Assembly: GCF_001667375.1 (NCBI RefSeq)
Contig: NZ_LZIN01000004.1
Span: forward strand, 1 to 64,000
Direction of reading: 5' to 3'
DNA length: 64,000 bases
From: Mycolicibacter sinensis
GTDB lineage: Bacteria > Actinomycetota > Actinomycetes > Mycobacteriales > Mycobacteriaceae
Part shown: piece after piece, positions 9,141 to 18,466 of the stretch
Numbering within the stretch: position 1 is the stretch's first letter
How the letters are laid out: every line of letters begins with the position of its first letter
Position numbers and translations under genes: made by a program
Notes under the pieces: generated by a model
Database searches by the model: none
What the model was told of the DNA's origin: nothing
What the model saw: the letters and a program-made list of their open reading frames with translations, nothing else

Positions 9141-10280
9141 TCACCGCTGCAGCGGGTCAAGGGTGATCAGGAGGCGAACGAGTTCGGCCTGGCGATGCAC
9201 ACCGGTTTTGTCGAACACATGCCGCAGGTGGGTCTTCACGGTATTCGGCGACACGGACAACGCCTCGGCGATCGGAGCCAAGCCCTCGCCCCGCGTCACC
9301 AACAGGGCTACCTGCGCCTCGCTTTGCGTCAGCCCGTAGAGGCGCCGCAGCAGCATAGCCGGAGGTTCCGGCTGCCGCTCGGGATCGACGATGATGACCA
9401 TCGCCCGCCCGTCCTGCGCCGCAACGGGATTCGGCTCGATCGGCAGCACATGCAGAATATAGGGCCGCCGGCCCGAGGCCCGCGCACACAGAAATGAGCC
9501 ACCCCAGATATCGCAGCCGTCCAGATCCGATGCGCGGCCGATGCTGCGTTCCAACTCCGCGTCGGCGCAGCGGGCCTCAGCCTTGATGCAGCCGTTGTCG
9601 ATCCGTAAACCGTCACCTGCGCACAGCACTCGCTCCGCGGCAGAGTTGACGTACACCGCCCTGCGCCCTTCGACGATGACGATCCCGTGGCTGACGGCCT
9701 CACTGGCCCGGGCGAGGTCGCCGCTGCGGTGATCGAGGTCCTCGAGGCGGCCCTGCATACGCAGCGCCTGCTGCAGATGGGTGCTGAGACAGTCGATCAG
9801 TGCGAGGTGCTCCGGACTGTCGAACCGATCCGATCTCTTCACACTCGCGATGGCCAGGCTGGTGACCGCCGGCCCGTTGGTGAGGCGCACGAAGAGCCCG
9901 TCGTCCAGCCCGTTCGGGCGCGCCCAATCGGTCTGAAATTCACAATGCTGGTAGGGCCACATCAGTTCTGCGCCCGTTCGCACTGCCCCGACCGGGCCCG
10001 CCTCGACCGCGCAGAGCACGTGATCCAACCGGTCGTAATGCGCCGCGTAGGCCTGCGCCGCGGACGGCGGCATCTGAGCGTGCTTGATGATGCGCGAGCC
10101 GTTGTCGCTGAACACCAGCGAAGCGGTGTGCGCGTCGAAGGCGCGGGCGATCGCGGCCATGGAGGCATTCCATTGCTCCGGTGCCAGCACCGCGGAGTAA
10201 ATACCAGCGATCAGTTGTGAGAATTCATCGACCGCGAACATCGCCTGCCCCGAATTCCCCGATCGGACTGCACATCCCAC
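9141..10280 (-). CDS. LuxR-family transcriptional regulator
   Basis: 379 residues. The C-terminal 60 residues are a LuxR-type HTH (GLTQSEAQVALLVTRGEGLAPIAEALSVSPNTVKTHLRHVFDKTG). The long N-terminal part looks like a GAF/PAS-like sensor of the kind found before such HTHs in this family; the ligand is unknown. GTG at 10280 gives the longest form; an ATG at 10241 (MFAVDEF) gives 366 residues and is equally plausible. It diverges from the small-protein/SnoaL-like pair, separated by about 178 bp containing two palindromes, and is likely their regulator. Confidence 0.85.
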   Translation of the reverse strand: MGCAVRSGNSGQAMFAVDEFSQLIAGIYSAVLAPEQWNASMAAIARAFDAHTASLVFSDNGSRIIKHAQMPPSAAQAYAAHYDRLDHVLCAVEAGPVGAVRTGAELMWPYQHCEFQTDWARPNGLDDGLFVRLTNGPAVTSLAIASVKRSDRFDSPEHLALIDCLSTHLQQALRMQGRLEDLDHRSGDLARASEAVSHGIVIVEGRRAVYVNSAAERVLCAGDGLRIDNGCIKAEARCADAELERSIGRASDLDGCDIWGGSFLCARASGRRPYILHVLPIEPNPVAAQDGRAMVIIVDPERQPEPPAMLLRRLYGLTQSEAQVALLVTRGEGLAPIAEALSVSPNTVKTHLRHVFDKTGVHRQAELVRLLITLDPLQR

Positions 10281-10311
10281 ACATCCGCATCTCCCGGTTG
10301 CGAAGCGCTAG

Positions 10312-10327
10312 GAAGACCGCTGTCTTC
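10312..10327. promoter_or_regulatory. Inverted repeat GAAGAC-N4-GTCTTC
   Basis: Perfect 6-bp inverted repeat with a 4-bp spacer (10312-10317 and 10322-10327), 31 bp upstream of the LuxR GTG in the divergent region. A plausible dimer-binding site for the LuxR regulator. Confidence 0.45.
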
Positions 10328-10350
10328 TTGCCGCAAAAGTGTACTCGGAT

Positions 10351-10368
10351 CTCATCCATTGGGATGAG
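10351..10368. promoter_or_regulatory. Inverted repeat CTCATCC-N4-GGATGAG
   Basis: Perfect 7-bp inverted repeat with 4-bp spacer (10351-10357, 10362-10368) in the same divergent region, about 90 bp before the small-protein gene. Could be an operator or an RNA hairpin in the leader. Confidence 0.5.
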
Positions 10369-10458
10369 GCAATTTCGGGGTCGCAGTGCTTGCCTGAAGA
10401 TGTGTTCGCCGGTGGTTTACGGACACGAAAATATCACTGCCGCAAGGAGGTGACGGCC

Positions 10459-10668
10459 ATGGCGCAATTGGCCCTCAACCCCGGGGTGGCGTCTGCCTAC
10501 GGCGCCGCCGCACACCATGTGCAACAGCGCGGCCATGAGGCTGCCGCAACATTGTTCGTCGCGATGGGCCGTATCCGCAGATTGCTCGAACCGGGAGATC
10601 CTGTCCCGCGATTCGAGTCGGTCTGCATGGAAAACGCGCGGATGTCGCGGGAGATGTACCGGCTGTGA
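10459..10668 (+). CDS. Hypothetical small protein, 69 aa
   Basis: I do not recognise this protein. ATG 10459 follows a near-perfect Shine-Dalgarno AAGGAGGTGA at 10444-10453, which decides the start over an upstream in-frame ATG at 10339. The product is Ala-rich at the N-terminus (ALNPGVASAYGAAAHHVQQRG), without a signal peptide or membrane span, and ends in ENARMSREMYRL. It lies 50 bp before the SnoaL-like gene, same strand, and downstream of the divergent LuxR gene. Confidence 0.65.
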   Translation: MAQLALNPGVASAYGAAAHHVQQRGHEAAATLFVAMGRIRRLLEPGDPVPRFESVCMENARMSREMYRL

Positions 10669-10718
10669 CGACGAAAGTCGGCCGGGGCAAGGGAAATTCC
10701 CAGGAAAGGAATCGAAGG

Positions 10719-11105
10719 ATGTCTGAGCAGAACATCGAACTGGTCCGGAGCGGTTATCAGGCGTTCGCCAGCGGCGACAACGAAGCCTTGATGGCGCTCT
10801 TCGATGACGACATCGAATGGGTGCAACCGGGTGAGAGTGCGGTCAGCGGAACCTACCGGGGCAAAACGGAACTCGGCCAGTTCCTGGCGGGTTTGGCCAC
10901 CAAGGAGCCGATCATCGCTCCGCATCGTTTCCTGGCAGACGGCGACACGGTCGTGGTGCTCAGTGAAGCCTCGGTCGGTGGCGAACGTGCGCACAGCGCC
11001 GAGGTTTACACCATCCGCAATGGCAAGACGCTGCGGGTCGAGGTGTACGGCGACACCGCCATGATGGAACGCCAGTACGGCCGAAAGAACGTCGCGGCCG
11101 TCTGA
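10719..11105 (+). CDS. SnoaL-like/NTF2-fold protein
   Basis: 128 residues, SnoaL-like (NTF2-type cone fold) domain over most of the length: NIELVRSGYQAFASGDNEAL at the N-terminus and DDDIEWVQPG with GTYRGKTELGQFLAGL next. Such proteins include polyketide cyclases, isomerases and binding proteins, and substrate cannot be told. Start ATG 10719 follows AGGAAAGGA at 10702-10710; an upstream GTG/ACG-type extension lacks family similarity. Probably co-transcribed with the 69-aa protein. Confidence 0.82.
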   Translation: MSEQNIELVRSGYQAFASGDNEALMALFDDDIEWVQPGESAVSGTYRGKTELGQFLAGLATKEPIIAPHRFLADGDTVVVLSEASVGGERAHSAEVYTIRNGKTLRVEVYGDTAMMERQYGRKNVAAV

Positions 11106-11140
11106 TCGGCCGCCGGCGTAGCGAGGCGCCGGGTTGGCGG

Positions 11141-11147
11141 TAAAAAT
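11141..11147 (+). promoter_or_regulatory. -10-like element before osmC
   Basis: TAAAAAT ends six bases before the ATG at 11154, with no Shine-Dalgarno, indicating a probable leaderless osmC mRNA. Confidence 0.45.
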
Positions 11148-11153
11148 GTCCCC

Positions 11154-11570
11154 ATGACGCAATTGTGGGTGGAACGAACCGGAACCCGGCGCTACACCGG
11201 CCGCAGTTCCCGGGGCGCGCAGGTGCTGGTCGGCAGCGAAGACGTGGACGGCGTCTTCACCCCCGGCGAACTGCTGAAGATCGCCTTGGCGGCGTGCAGC
11301 GGCATGTCCAGCGACGCCCCGCTGGCGCGCCGGCTCGGCGACGACTACCCGGCGACGATTCAGGTCTGCGGTCCAGCCGACCGGGACCAGGAGCGCTACC
11401 CGCTGCTGGCGGAGACCCTGGAGCTGGACCTGTCGGCTCTGGACGACTCCGAAAAGCAGCGGCTGCTGACCGTCGTGCGCCGCGCCGTCGATCAGGTCTG
11501 CACCGTGGGCCGCACGCTGCAATCCGGCACCGAGGTGCGCTTCGAGGTCGCCGATCGTGGCCGGCCCTGA
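11154..11570 (+). CDS. OsmC family protein
   Basis: 138 residues, ortholog of Rv2923c by position. OsmC/Ohr proteins are thiol peroxidases acting on organic hydroperoxides. The conserved N-terminal region GVFTPGELLKIALAACSGMSSD carries the first redox cysteine (ALAACSGM); a second cysteine lies in QVCTVGRTL near residue 118. The stop overlaps the acylphosphatase start by 14 nt, so the two genes are coupled. Confidence 0.9.
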   Translation: MTQLWVERTGTRRYTGRSSRGAQVLVGSEDVDGVFTPGELLKIALAACSGMSSDAPLARRLGDDYPATIQVCGPADRDQERYPLLAETLELDLSALDDSEKQRLLTVVRRAVDQVCTVGRTLQSGTEVRFEVADRGRP

Positions 11571-11838
11571 CGCCCGGCTCAGCGCCTGGGTCCACGGCAC
11601 GGTCCAGGGGGTGGGCTTTCGGTGGTGGACGCGGTCGCGCGCGCTGGAGCTGGGGCTGACCGGTTACGCCGCCAACCGCCCCGACGGGCGGGTGCACGTC
11701 GTGGCCCAGGGGCCACGCGAGAACTGCCAACGCCTGCTGGAGCTGCTGCAGGGCGGCTCGGCTCCGGGCCGGGTGGAGACCGTGGTTGCCGACTGGGTGG
11801 TCGCCACCGAGCCGATCGACGGATTCAGCGAACGTTAG
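11557..11838 (+). CDS. acyP: Acylphosphatase
   Basis: 93 residues, the usual length. Hydrolyses acyl phosphates. The signature [15 protein letters not shown] (about 12-26) contains the catalytic Arg, and [20 protein letters not shown] (about 33-52) the catalytic Asn. GTG start at 11557 is inside the end of osmC; the smc start is 19 bp downstream, the same order as Rv2922A/smc in M. tuberculosis. Confidence 0.95.
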   Translation: MAGPDARLSAWVHGTVQGVGFRWWTRSRALELGLTGYAANRPDGRVHVVAQGPRENCQRLLELLQGGSAPGRVETVVADWVVATEPIDGFSER

Positions 11839-11843
11839 ACCGG

Positions 11844-11849
11844 TAGTCT
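11844..11849 (+). promoter_or_regulatory. -10-like TAGTCT before smc
   Basis: TAGTCT lies eight bases upstream of the smc GTG with no Shine-Dalgarno between; a leaderless or very short leader transcript is likely. Confidence 0.4.
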
Positions 11850-11857
11850 CACACCCC

Positions 11858-14800
11858 GTGCACCTCAAGAGTCTGACGCTGAAGGGCTTCAAGTCCTTCG
11901 CCGCGCCGACGACTCTGCGGTTCGAGCCGGGCATCACCGCGGTGGTCGGGCCCAACGGGTCCGGGAAATCCAACGTGGTCGACGCGCTGGCCTGGGTGAT
12001 GGGCGAACACAGCGCCAAGACGCTGCGCGGCGGCAAGATGGAAGACGTCATCTTCGCCGGCACCTCCTCACGTGCCCCATTGGGCCGCGCCGAGGTCACC
12101 GTCACCATCGACAACTCCGACAACGCCCTGCCGATCGAGTACGCCGAGGTGTCGATCACTCGCCGGATGTTCCGCGACGGCGCCAGCGAGTACGAGATCA
12201 ACGGCGCGAGCTGCCGGCTGATGGATGTCCAGGAGCTGCTGAGCGACTCGGGGATCGGGCGTGAGATGCACGTCATCGTCGGTCAGGGCCGGCTGTCGCA
12301 GATCCTGGAATCGCGGCCCGAAGACCGCCGGGCGTTCATCGAAGAGGCCGCCGGGGTGCTCAAGCACCGCAAGCGCAAGGAAAAGGCGGTCCGCAAGCTC
12401 GACGCGATGGGGGCCAACCTGGCCCGGCTGACCGACCTGACCACCGAGCTGCGCCGTCAGCTCAAACCGTTGGGCCGTCAGGCCGAGGTCGCGCGCCGGG
12501 CCGCCACCATCCAGGCCGACCTGCGGGACGCCCGGCTGCGGCTGACGGCCGACGACCTCGTCACCCGGCAGACCGAGTTCGCCGGAACCACTGACGCCGA
12601 GGCGACGCTGCGCCGCGAACACGACCAGATCACCGAGCGGCTGACGGCGGCCGCCGACGAGCTGACCGCGCACGAGTCCGCGGTCGCCACCTTGACTCAG
12701 CGCGCTGAGGCCGCCCAGCAGACCTGGTTCTCGCTCTCCGCGCTGGCCGAGCGGGTCAGCGCCACCGTGCGCATCGCCAGCGACCGCGCCCAGCATCTCG
12801 ACGAGGACCCGATCACCACCGGTGGCGTCGACCCGGACGCGCTGGAGGCCGAGGCCGAGCAGGTGGCCGCCGCCGAGCAGCAGCTGCTGGCCGAACTGAC
12901 CGAGGCCGGCACCCGGCTGCAGGCCGCCCGTGCCGAGTTGGCCGAACGCGAACGGCGCAGCACCGAGGCCGAGAAGGCACACTTGGCCGCGGTGCGCGCC
13001 GAAGCCGACCGCCGCGAGGGCCTGGCCCGGCTGACCGGACAGGTGGAGACGATCCGGGCGCGCGTGGAGTCGATCGACGCCCACGTGGCGCAGCTCTCGG
13101 CGCGCATCGAGGAAGCCGCCGCGCGCGCCCAGGCCGCACAGGCAGAGTTCGAAACGGTGCAGAGCCGGGTCGGCGAACTCGATCAAGGCGAGGTCGGACT
13201 CGACGAACAGCATGAGCGGACGGTGGCCGCGTTGCGGCTGGCCGATGAGCGGGTCGCCGAGCTGCAGGCCGCCGAGCGGGGCGCCGAACGGCAGGTGGCC
13301 TCCCTGCGCGCCCGTATCGATGCGTTGTCGATGGGACTGGAACGCCGCGACGGCGCCGCCTGGTTGGCCCAGAACCACAGCGGGTCTGGGCTGTTCGGGT
13401 CGATCGCCACGCTGGTCAAGGTGCGCTCGGGCTACGAGGCGGCGCTGGCCGCGGTGCTCGGCTCGGCCGCCGACGCGCTGGCCGCCGAGAACGCCGGTGC
13501 GGCGCGCACGGCGCTGAACGCGCTGAAGAGTGCCGACGGTGGGCGGGCCGCGATCGTGCTGGGGGACTGGCCGCTGTCGCCGCCGGTGGAACAGACCGGC
13601 CTGCCCGACGGGGCGCAGTGGGCGCTGGAGTTGATCGAGGCCCCCGACCGGCTGCGCGGCGCGATGACCGCGATGTTGTCGTCGGTGGTGGTGGTGCCCG
13701 ATCTGCCCGCGGCCCTGGATCTGGTGGCCGCCCGCCCCGGCGTGCGTGCGGTGACCGTCGACGGCGACCTGGTCGGGGCGGGCTGGGTCAGTGGCGGTTC
13801 GGACCGCAAGCCCTCGATGCTGGAGATCAACAGCGAGATCGACAAGGCGCGCGGCGAGCTGGCCGGCGCCGAAACACAGGTCGGACAGCTCAGTGCGGCC
13901 CTGTCGGGCGCGTTGGCAGAGCAGGCCGCCCGCCAGGACGCCACCGAGCAGGCGCTGGCCGCGCTCAACGAATCCGACGCCGCGATCGCCGCCACCCACG
14001 AGCGGCTGGGCCGGCTGGGCCAGGAGGCCCGCGCGGCCGAGACCGAGTGGCGCCGCCGGCTGCGGGAACGCGACGAGTTGGAGTCCGGCCGGGCGCAGGC
14101 CGTCACCGAGCTCAGCGAGATCGAGGCCCGGCTGCGCAACGCCGAGCAGGACCAGCCGACCGCCGCTGCCGAGCCGGTGGACCGGGAGCAGATCGCGGCC
14201 GCCGCCGAGGCGGCCCGCAGCGTCGAGGTGGAGGCCCGGCTGGCGGTGCGCACCGCCGAGGAACGCGCCAATGCCGTTCGGGGCAAGGCGGATTCGCTGC
14301 GCCGGGCCGCCGCCGCCGAACGCGAGGCGCGGGTGCGCGCCGAACAGGCCCGCGCGGCCCGTGCGCTCGCAGCGACCACGGCGGCCGCGGTGGCCGAGGC
14401 CGGGACGGAGCTGGCCCGGCGTTTGCAGCTGGTGGTGGCGGCGGCGGCGCGGATCCGAGACGGGCTGGCCGGCGAACGCCAGCAGCGGGCCGCCGCGATG
14501 GCCGCGGTCCGCGAGGAGGTGAACTCGCTGAGCACCCGGATCACCGCACTCACCGAGTCGCTGCACCGCGACGAAGTCGCCAAGGCGCAGGCAGCGCTGC
14601 GCATCGAGCAACTCGAGCAGACGGTGCTCGAACAGTTCGGGATGGGCTCGGCGGACCTGATCGCCGAATACGGGCCGGACGTTCCGTTACCGCCGACCGA
14701 GCTGGAAATCGCCGAATTCGAGCAGGCCCGCGAACGTGGCGAGCAGGTGACCGCGCCCGCCCCGATGCCCTTCGACCGGCCCACCCAGGAGCGCCGGGCC

Positions 14801-15448
14801 AAGCGCGCCGAACGCGAACTTGCCGAATTGGGCCGGGTCAATCCGCTGGCGCTGGAAGAGTTCGCTGCCCTCGAAGAGCGCTACAACTTCCTGTCCACCC
14901 AGCTGGAGGACGTCAAGGCGGCCCGCAAGGATCTGCTCGACGTGGTCTCAGACGTCGACGCGCGCATCCTGCAGGTGTTCACCGACGCCTACGCCGATGT
15001 GGAACGCGAATTCACCGAGGTGTTCGCGGCGCTGTTCCCCGGCGGCGAGGGCCGGCTGCTGTTGACCGACCCGTCCGACATGCTGACCACCGGCGTCGAC
15101 GTCGAAGCCCGTCCACCCGGCAAGAAGGTCAAGCGGCTGTCCCTGCTGTCCGGCGGTGAGAAGTCGCTGACCGCGATCGCCATGCTGGTCGCGATCTTTC
15201 GGGCCCGACCGTCGCCGTTCTACATCATGGACGAGGTCGAGGCAGCGCTCGACGACACCAACCTGCGCCGGCTGCTGGCGCTGTTCGAGATGCTGCGGGC
15301 CCGCTCGCAGCTGATCGTGATCACCCACCAGAAGCCGACGATGGAGGTCGCCGACGCGCTGTACGGGGTGACCATGCAGGGCGACGGGATCACCGCGGTG
15401 ATCTCCCAGCGGATCCGCGGCGAAGAGCTGGTGTCCAGCCAGGGCTAG
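11858..15448 (+). CDS. smc: Chromosome partition protein SMC
   Basis: 1196 residues, normal length for mycobacterial SMC. ATPase that compacts and segregates chromosomes with ScpA/ScpB. Walker [10 protein letters not shown] is at residues about 32-40; two long Ala/Glu/Arg-rich coiled coils flank a hinge around residues 500-660 ([12 protein letters not shown] through [13 protein letters not shown]); signature [10 protein letters not shown] and Walker [15 protein letters not shown] are near the C-terminus. GTG 11858 is chosen because the protein then begins [14 protein letters not shown], the conserved SMC N-terminus; a longer in-frame start would overlap acyP. Confidence 0.97.
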   Translation: MHLKSLTLKGFKSFAAPTTLRFEPGITAVVGPNGSGKSNVVDALAWVMGEHSAKTLRGGKMEDVIFAGTSSRAPLGRAEVTVTIDNSDNALPIEYAEVSITRRMFRDGASEYEINGASCRLMDVQELLSDSGIGREMHVIVGQGRLSQILESRPEDRRAFIEEAAGVLKHRKRKEKAVRKLDAMGANLARLTDLTTELRRQLKPLGRQAEVARRAATIQADLRDARLRLTADDLVTRQTEFAGTTDAEATLRREHDQITERLTAAADELTAHESAVATLTQRAEAAQQTWFSLSALAERVSATVRIASDRAQHLDEDPITTGGVDPDALEAEAEQVAAAEQQLLAELTEAGTRLQAARAELAERERRSTEAEKAHLAAVRAEADRREGLARLTGQVETIRARVESIDAHVAQLSARIEEAAARAQAAQAEFETVQSRVGELDQGEVGLDEQHERTVAALRLADERVAELQAAERGAERQVASLRARIDALSMGLERRDGAAWLAQNHSGSGLFGSIATLVKVRSGYEAALAAVLGSAADALAAENAGAARTALNALKSADGGRAAIVLGDWPLSPPVEQTGLPDGAQWALELIEAPDRLRGAMTAMLSSVVVVPDLPAALDLVAARPGVRAVTVDGDLVGAGWVSGGSDRKPSMLEINSEIDKARGELAGAETQVGQLSAALSGALAEQAARQDATEQALAALNESDAAIAATHERLGRLGQEARAAETEWRRRLRERDELESGRAQAVTELSEIEARLRNAEQDQPTAAAEPVDREQIAAAAEAARSVEVEARLAVRTAEERANAVRGKADSLRRAAAAEREARVRAEQARAARALAATTAAAVAEAGTELARRLQLVVAAAARIRDGLAGERQQRAAAMAAVREEVNSLSTRITALTESLHRDEVAKAQAALRIEQLEQTVLEQFGMGSADLIAEYGPDVPLPPTELEIAEFEQARERGEQVTAPAPMPFDRPTQERRAKRAERELAELGRVNPLALEEFAALEERYNFLSTQLEDVKAARKDLLDVVSDVDARILQVFTDAYADVEREFTEVFAALFPGGEGRLLLTDPSDMLTTGVDVEARPPGKKVKRLSLLSGGEKSLTAIAMLVAIFRARPSPFYIMDEVEAALDDTNLRRLLALFEMLRARSQLIVITHQKPTMEVADALYGVTMQGDGITAVISQRIRGEELVSSQG

Positions 15449-16008
15449 CTGGTCAAGTCGGCCAGGGTGAAATTCATCTCGGCAGGCTCGTGCACCTGAA
15501 CTCTGCCCTCGTGGAGTACGACCAAGGGCCGGTACAGCTCGCCGTCGAGGCGGTAGGCCAGAAACCATGCGGGTGCCTCGGCGTCGACGATCCAGTAGTG
15601 CTCAATGCCGGCTTTGGCGTACTCGTGCAGCTTCATGACGGTATCCATCCGGCGCGAGCCGGGTGAGACGATCTCGACGACGAGCACCACATCCGCTGCC
15701 GGAAGCCGAACGGTACGTCCGTCGACGCCGTCACTACGGATCACTACGATGTCCGGGTCGCGGACACTGGGCGGAAATGTGGCGCTGGTCGTCACCTCCA
15801 TTTCGGCTAGCGCCTCCAGCCTGTCGGGCAGGTGATCTTGCAGGAGGCGGGTGAGCTGTCGTGAAATGCGCTGATGGGTGACTTGCGGCCGCGGCGACAT
15901 GATGAGGGTTCCCTCGCTGAGCTCCCACCGTCGCTCGTGGGCGATTTCCAGGGCGTCCCACTGCTCCAGGGTGATCAAGCCATACGGCAGATCGGCCAGC
16001 TCAGACAT
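15445..16008 (-). CDS. Uma2 family (DUF820) restriction-endonuclease-fold protein
   Basis: 187 residues. Uma2 proteins have a PD-(D/E)xK fold; the motifs RDPDIVV (about 82-88), [11 protein letters not shown] and a following Lys ([11 protein letters not shown]) fit the active site Asp, Glu and Lys. The N-terminal [15 protein letters not shown] is also typical. Cellular function is not established for the family. It is an insertion between smc and ftsY relative to M. tuberculosis and converges on smc with a 4-nt overlap. A purine-rich GGAGGTG lies 6 bp before its ATG. Confidence 0.88.
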   Translation of the reverse strand: MSELADLPYGLITLEQWDALEIAHERRWELSEGTLIMSPRPQVTHQRISRQLTRLLQDHLPDRLEALAEMEVTTSATFPPSVRDPDIVVIRSDGVDGRTVRLPAADVVLVVEIVSPGSRRMDTVMKLHEYAKAGIEHYWIVDAEAPAWFLAYRLDGELYRPLVVLHEGRVQVHEPAEMNFTLADLTS

Positions 16009-16129
16009 GGTGCACCTCCTCCCGATGGGAGCTCGAGTAGTTGCAGATTACGCCGGAAGGCGTGTTGACCGCAGTCTGCCGGGCCCCACCGACAAGCCCT
16101 GCCCACCACGGCCCTGAAACAATGGCGGG

Positions 16130-17389
16130 GTGTCTGAAGGTCTCTGGATCGCCATCGCGGTCGCCGCCGCACTCGTCGTCATCGCCGCACTGATCTTCGG
16201 CCTGGTGCGCCATCGCCGGCGGCGCATCAGCTTGTCCGCGCCCCAGCGTGAGAGCCTGGACCGCTCGGGCGGCTACGCTGCTTCGTCGGGCATCACGTTC
16301 AGCCGGACCGATGAGGCACCAGTCATCGGCGACGACGCGACCGTGCCGCGGGACGCGCCCCGGCGCACCATTACCAATGTCGAACTGCCCGAAGTGGCCC
16401 CCGAGGCGCCCCCGGAAGCGCCCGCCGAGCCCCCGGTGGCGCCCGCCGAAGCCGTCGAACCGGACATCGAGCCGGTGGACGGCCGGATGCAGCGCCTGCG
16501 CGGCCGGTTGGCCAAGTCGCAGAACGCGTTTGGCCGCAGCATGCTCGGGCTGCTCGGCGGCGGAGACCTGGATGAGGACTCCTGGCAGGACGTCGAAGAC
16601 ACCCTGCTGCTGTCCGACCTGGGGCCCACCGTCACCGAATCGGTGGTCGCGCAGCTGCGCGAACGGCTGGCCGGCGGGCAGGTGCGTACCGAAGCCGACG
16701 CCCGCGCGGTGCTGCGCGAGGTGCTCATCGGCGAACTGCACCCCGACCTGGACCGCTCCATCCGGGCGCTGCCGCACGCCGAGCACCCGTCGGTGCTGCT
16801 GGTGGTCGGCGTCAACGGCACCGGCAAGACCACCACGGTCGGAAAACTGGCCCGGGTGCTGGTGGCCGACGGCCGGCGGGTGGTGCTGGGCGCGGCCGAC
16901 ACCTTCCGGGCCGCTGCGGCCGACCAGCTGCAGATCTGGGCGGCGCGGGTCGGTGCGGAGGTGGTCCGCGGCCCCGAGGGAGCCGATCCGGCCTCGGTCG
17001 CGTTCGATGCCGTCGACAAGGGCGTCGTGGCCGGTGCCGACGTGGTGGTCATCGACACCGCCGGCCGGTTGCACACCAAGACCGGCTTGATGGACGAGCT
17101 CGGCAAGGTCAAGCGGGTGGTGACCCGCCGTGCTGCGGTCGACGAGGTGCTGCTGGTGCTCGATGCCACCATCGGGCAGAACGGCCTGGCGCAGGCTCGG
17201 GTGTTCGCGGACGTCGTCGATATCACCGGGGTGGTGCTGACCAAACTGGACGGCACGGCCAAGGGCGGCATCGTGTTCCGGGTGCAGCAGGAGCTGGGGG
17301 TGCCGGTCAAGCTGGTGGGGCTCGGCGAGGGCCCCGACGACCTGGCTCCATTCGAGCCGGCGGCCTTCGTCGACGCTTTGCTCGGCTGA
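16130..17389 (+). CDS. ftsY: Signal recognition particle receptor FtsY
   Basis: 419 residues. Membrane-associated SRP GTPase receptor. An N-terminal transmembrane segment (about 4-25) and basic RHRRRR are followed by a Pro/Glu/Ala-rich acidic linker to about residue 115, then the NG domain with P-loop GVNGTGKTTTVGKL, DTFRAAAADQL, DTAGRLHTK and TKLDGTAKGG. It partners Ffh encoded at 32.6 kb. GTG start follows GCGGG only, so initiation is weakly marked. Confidence 0.97.
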   Translation: MSEGLWIAIAVAAALVVIAALIFGLVRHRRRRISLSAPQRESLDRSGGYAASSGITFSRTDEAPVIGDDATVPRDAPRRTITNVELPEVAPEAPPEAPAEPPVAPAEAVEPDIEPVDGRMQRLRGRLAKSQNAFGRSMLGLLGGGDLDEDSWQDVEDTLLLSDLGPTVTESVVAQLRERLAGGQVRTEADARAVLREVLIGELHPDLDRSIRALPHAEHPSVLLVVGVNGTGKTTTVGKLARVLVADGRRVVLGAADTFRAAAADQLQIWAARVGAEVVRGPEGADPASVAFDAVDKGVVAGADVVVIDTAGRLHTKTGLMDELGKVKRVVTRRAAVDEVLLVLDATIGQNGLAQARVFADVVDITGVVLTKLDGTAKGGIVFRVQQELGVPVKLVGLGEGPDDLAPFEPAAFVDALLG

Positions 17390-17412
17390 GCGATCCCGCG
17401 CCGATCGTGACC

Positions 17413-17428
17413 ACCCTGTTACCAGGGT
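17413..17428. promoter_or_regulatory. Palindrome ACCCTG-TTAC-CAGGGT
   Basis: Perfect 6-bp inverted repeat with 4-bp centre, between ftsY and the cellulase gene. It covers the expected -35 position of the TAATTT promoter (17441-17446), so it is well placed for an operator; it could also act as a weak ftsY terminator hairpin. Confidence 0.45.
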
Positions 17429-17440
17429 CGGCCGCTACGG

Positions 17441-17446
17441 TAATTT
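17441..17446 (+). promoter_or_regulatory. -10 element TAATTT for leaderless cellulase mRNA
   Basis: TAATTT ends six bases before ATG 17453; no Shine-Dalgarno. Spacing matches mycobacterial leaderless promoters. Confidence 0.55.
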
Positions 17447-17452
17447 TTCCCT

Positions 17453-18424
17453 ATGCTCCCCTCAGCATTTGGTGCCCTCGCGCGCCGTCTCGCCCCCCTT
17501 TTGACTGTTGCGGCCCTCGTCGGCGCCGCTCCGGCCTTCGCCGACGGGGACAACCCGCTGGCCGGCATGCCCTTCTACGTCGATCCCATCTCCAAGGCGA
17601 TGCATGCCGCCAATGCCCAGCCCGACAGCGCCGAGCTGGCCCGAGTCGCCAACACGCCGCAGGCGTACTGGCTCGACCAGGCGTTCGGGCCCGGTGCGGT
17701 CGGCGCAACCGTGGCCCGGCACACCGGGGCGGCGGCCGCGGCCGGTGCCATGCCGGTGCTGGTGCTCTACGCCATCCCGCACCGTGACTGCGGCAGCTAC
17801 GCAGCCGGGGGTTTTTCCTCCGGCGCGTCCTATCGCGCCTGGGTCGACAGCGTCGCCGACGGGATCGGCGGCAACCCGGCCGCGATCATCCTCGAGCCCG
17901 ACGCGCTCGCGATGGCCGACTGCCTCTCCGGTGATGCGCGCCAGGAGCGCTTCGACCTGATCAGCTACGCCGTGGATACGTTGGGCCGCAACCCGGCCAC
18001 CGCGGTCTACGTCGACGCCGGGCACTCGCGTTGGGTGAACGCCGGCGAAATGGCCAACCGGCTCAACCAGGCCGGGGTGGGGCGCGCCCGCGGTTTCTCC
18101 CTCAACAGCACGAACTACTTCACCACCGAAGAGCAGATCGGTTACGGCGAAGAGATTTCCGGGATGACCGGCGGCAAGCACTACGTGATCGACACCTCGC
18201 GCAACGGTGCCGGCCCCGCCGAGGGCGACCCGTACGGCTGGTGCAACCCCAGCGGCCGGGCGCTGGGTGCGGCGCCGACGACCGACACCGCGGGCGCGCA
18301 CGCCGATGCCTACCTGTGGGTCAAGCGGGTAGGGGAGTCCGACGGCAGTTGCGGCTCCGGCGAACCCGCCGCGGGACACTTCGTCAGCGACTACGCGATC
18401 AACCTGGCGCGTAACGCGGGATAG
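17453..18424 (+). CDS. Secreted glycoside hydrolase family 6 protein (cellulase-like)
   Basis: 323 residues with an N-terminal Sec signal peptide (about 1-31, ending PAFADG). The mature part matches GH6: PFYVDPISKAM, VLYAIPHRDCGSYAAGG (about 102-118) and AIILEPDALAMADCL with the candidate catalytic Asp of EPDA. GH6 enzymes are endo-glucanases or cellobiohydrolases with inverting mechanism. There is no cellulose-binding module. Mycobacteria encode related proteins such as CelA1, whose role may concern biofilm or host cellulose; here the role is unknown. It is inserted between ftsY and amt. Confidence 0.9.
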   Translation: MLPSAFGALARRLAPLLTVAALVGAAPAFADGDNPLAGMPFYVDPISKAMHAANAQPDSAELARVANTPQAYWLDQAFGPGAVGATVARHTGAAAAAGAMPVLVLYAIPHRDCGSYAAGGFSSGASYRAWVDSVADGIGGNPAAIILEPDALAMADCLSGDARQERFDLISYAVDTLGRNPATAVYVDAGHSRWVNAGEMANRLNQAGVGRARGFSLNSTNYFTTEEQIGYGEEISGMTGGKHYVIDTSRNGAGPAEGDPYGWCNPSGRALGAAPTTDTAGAHADAYLWVKRVGESDGSCGSGEPAAGHFVSDYAINLARNAG

Positions 18425-18466
18425 CCGTCCGCGCCGGCACGGTTCCCGTCGGGTAAACCAGAAGCC

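Noticed and set aside
10339..10458. Upstream extension of the 69-aa protein from ATG 10339
   Set aside because: The strong RBS at 10444-10453 directs the ATG at 10459; the extension lies across the palindrome and leader.
12068..14611. Long reading frame opposite smc
   Set aside because: Shadow of the smc coiled-coil codon bias; no domain match.
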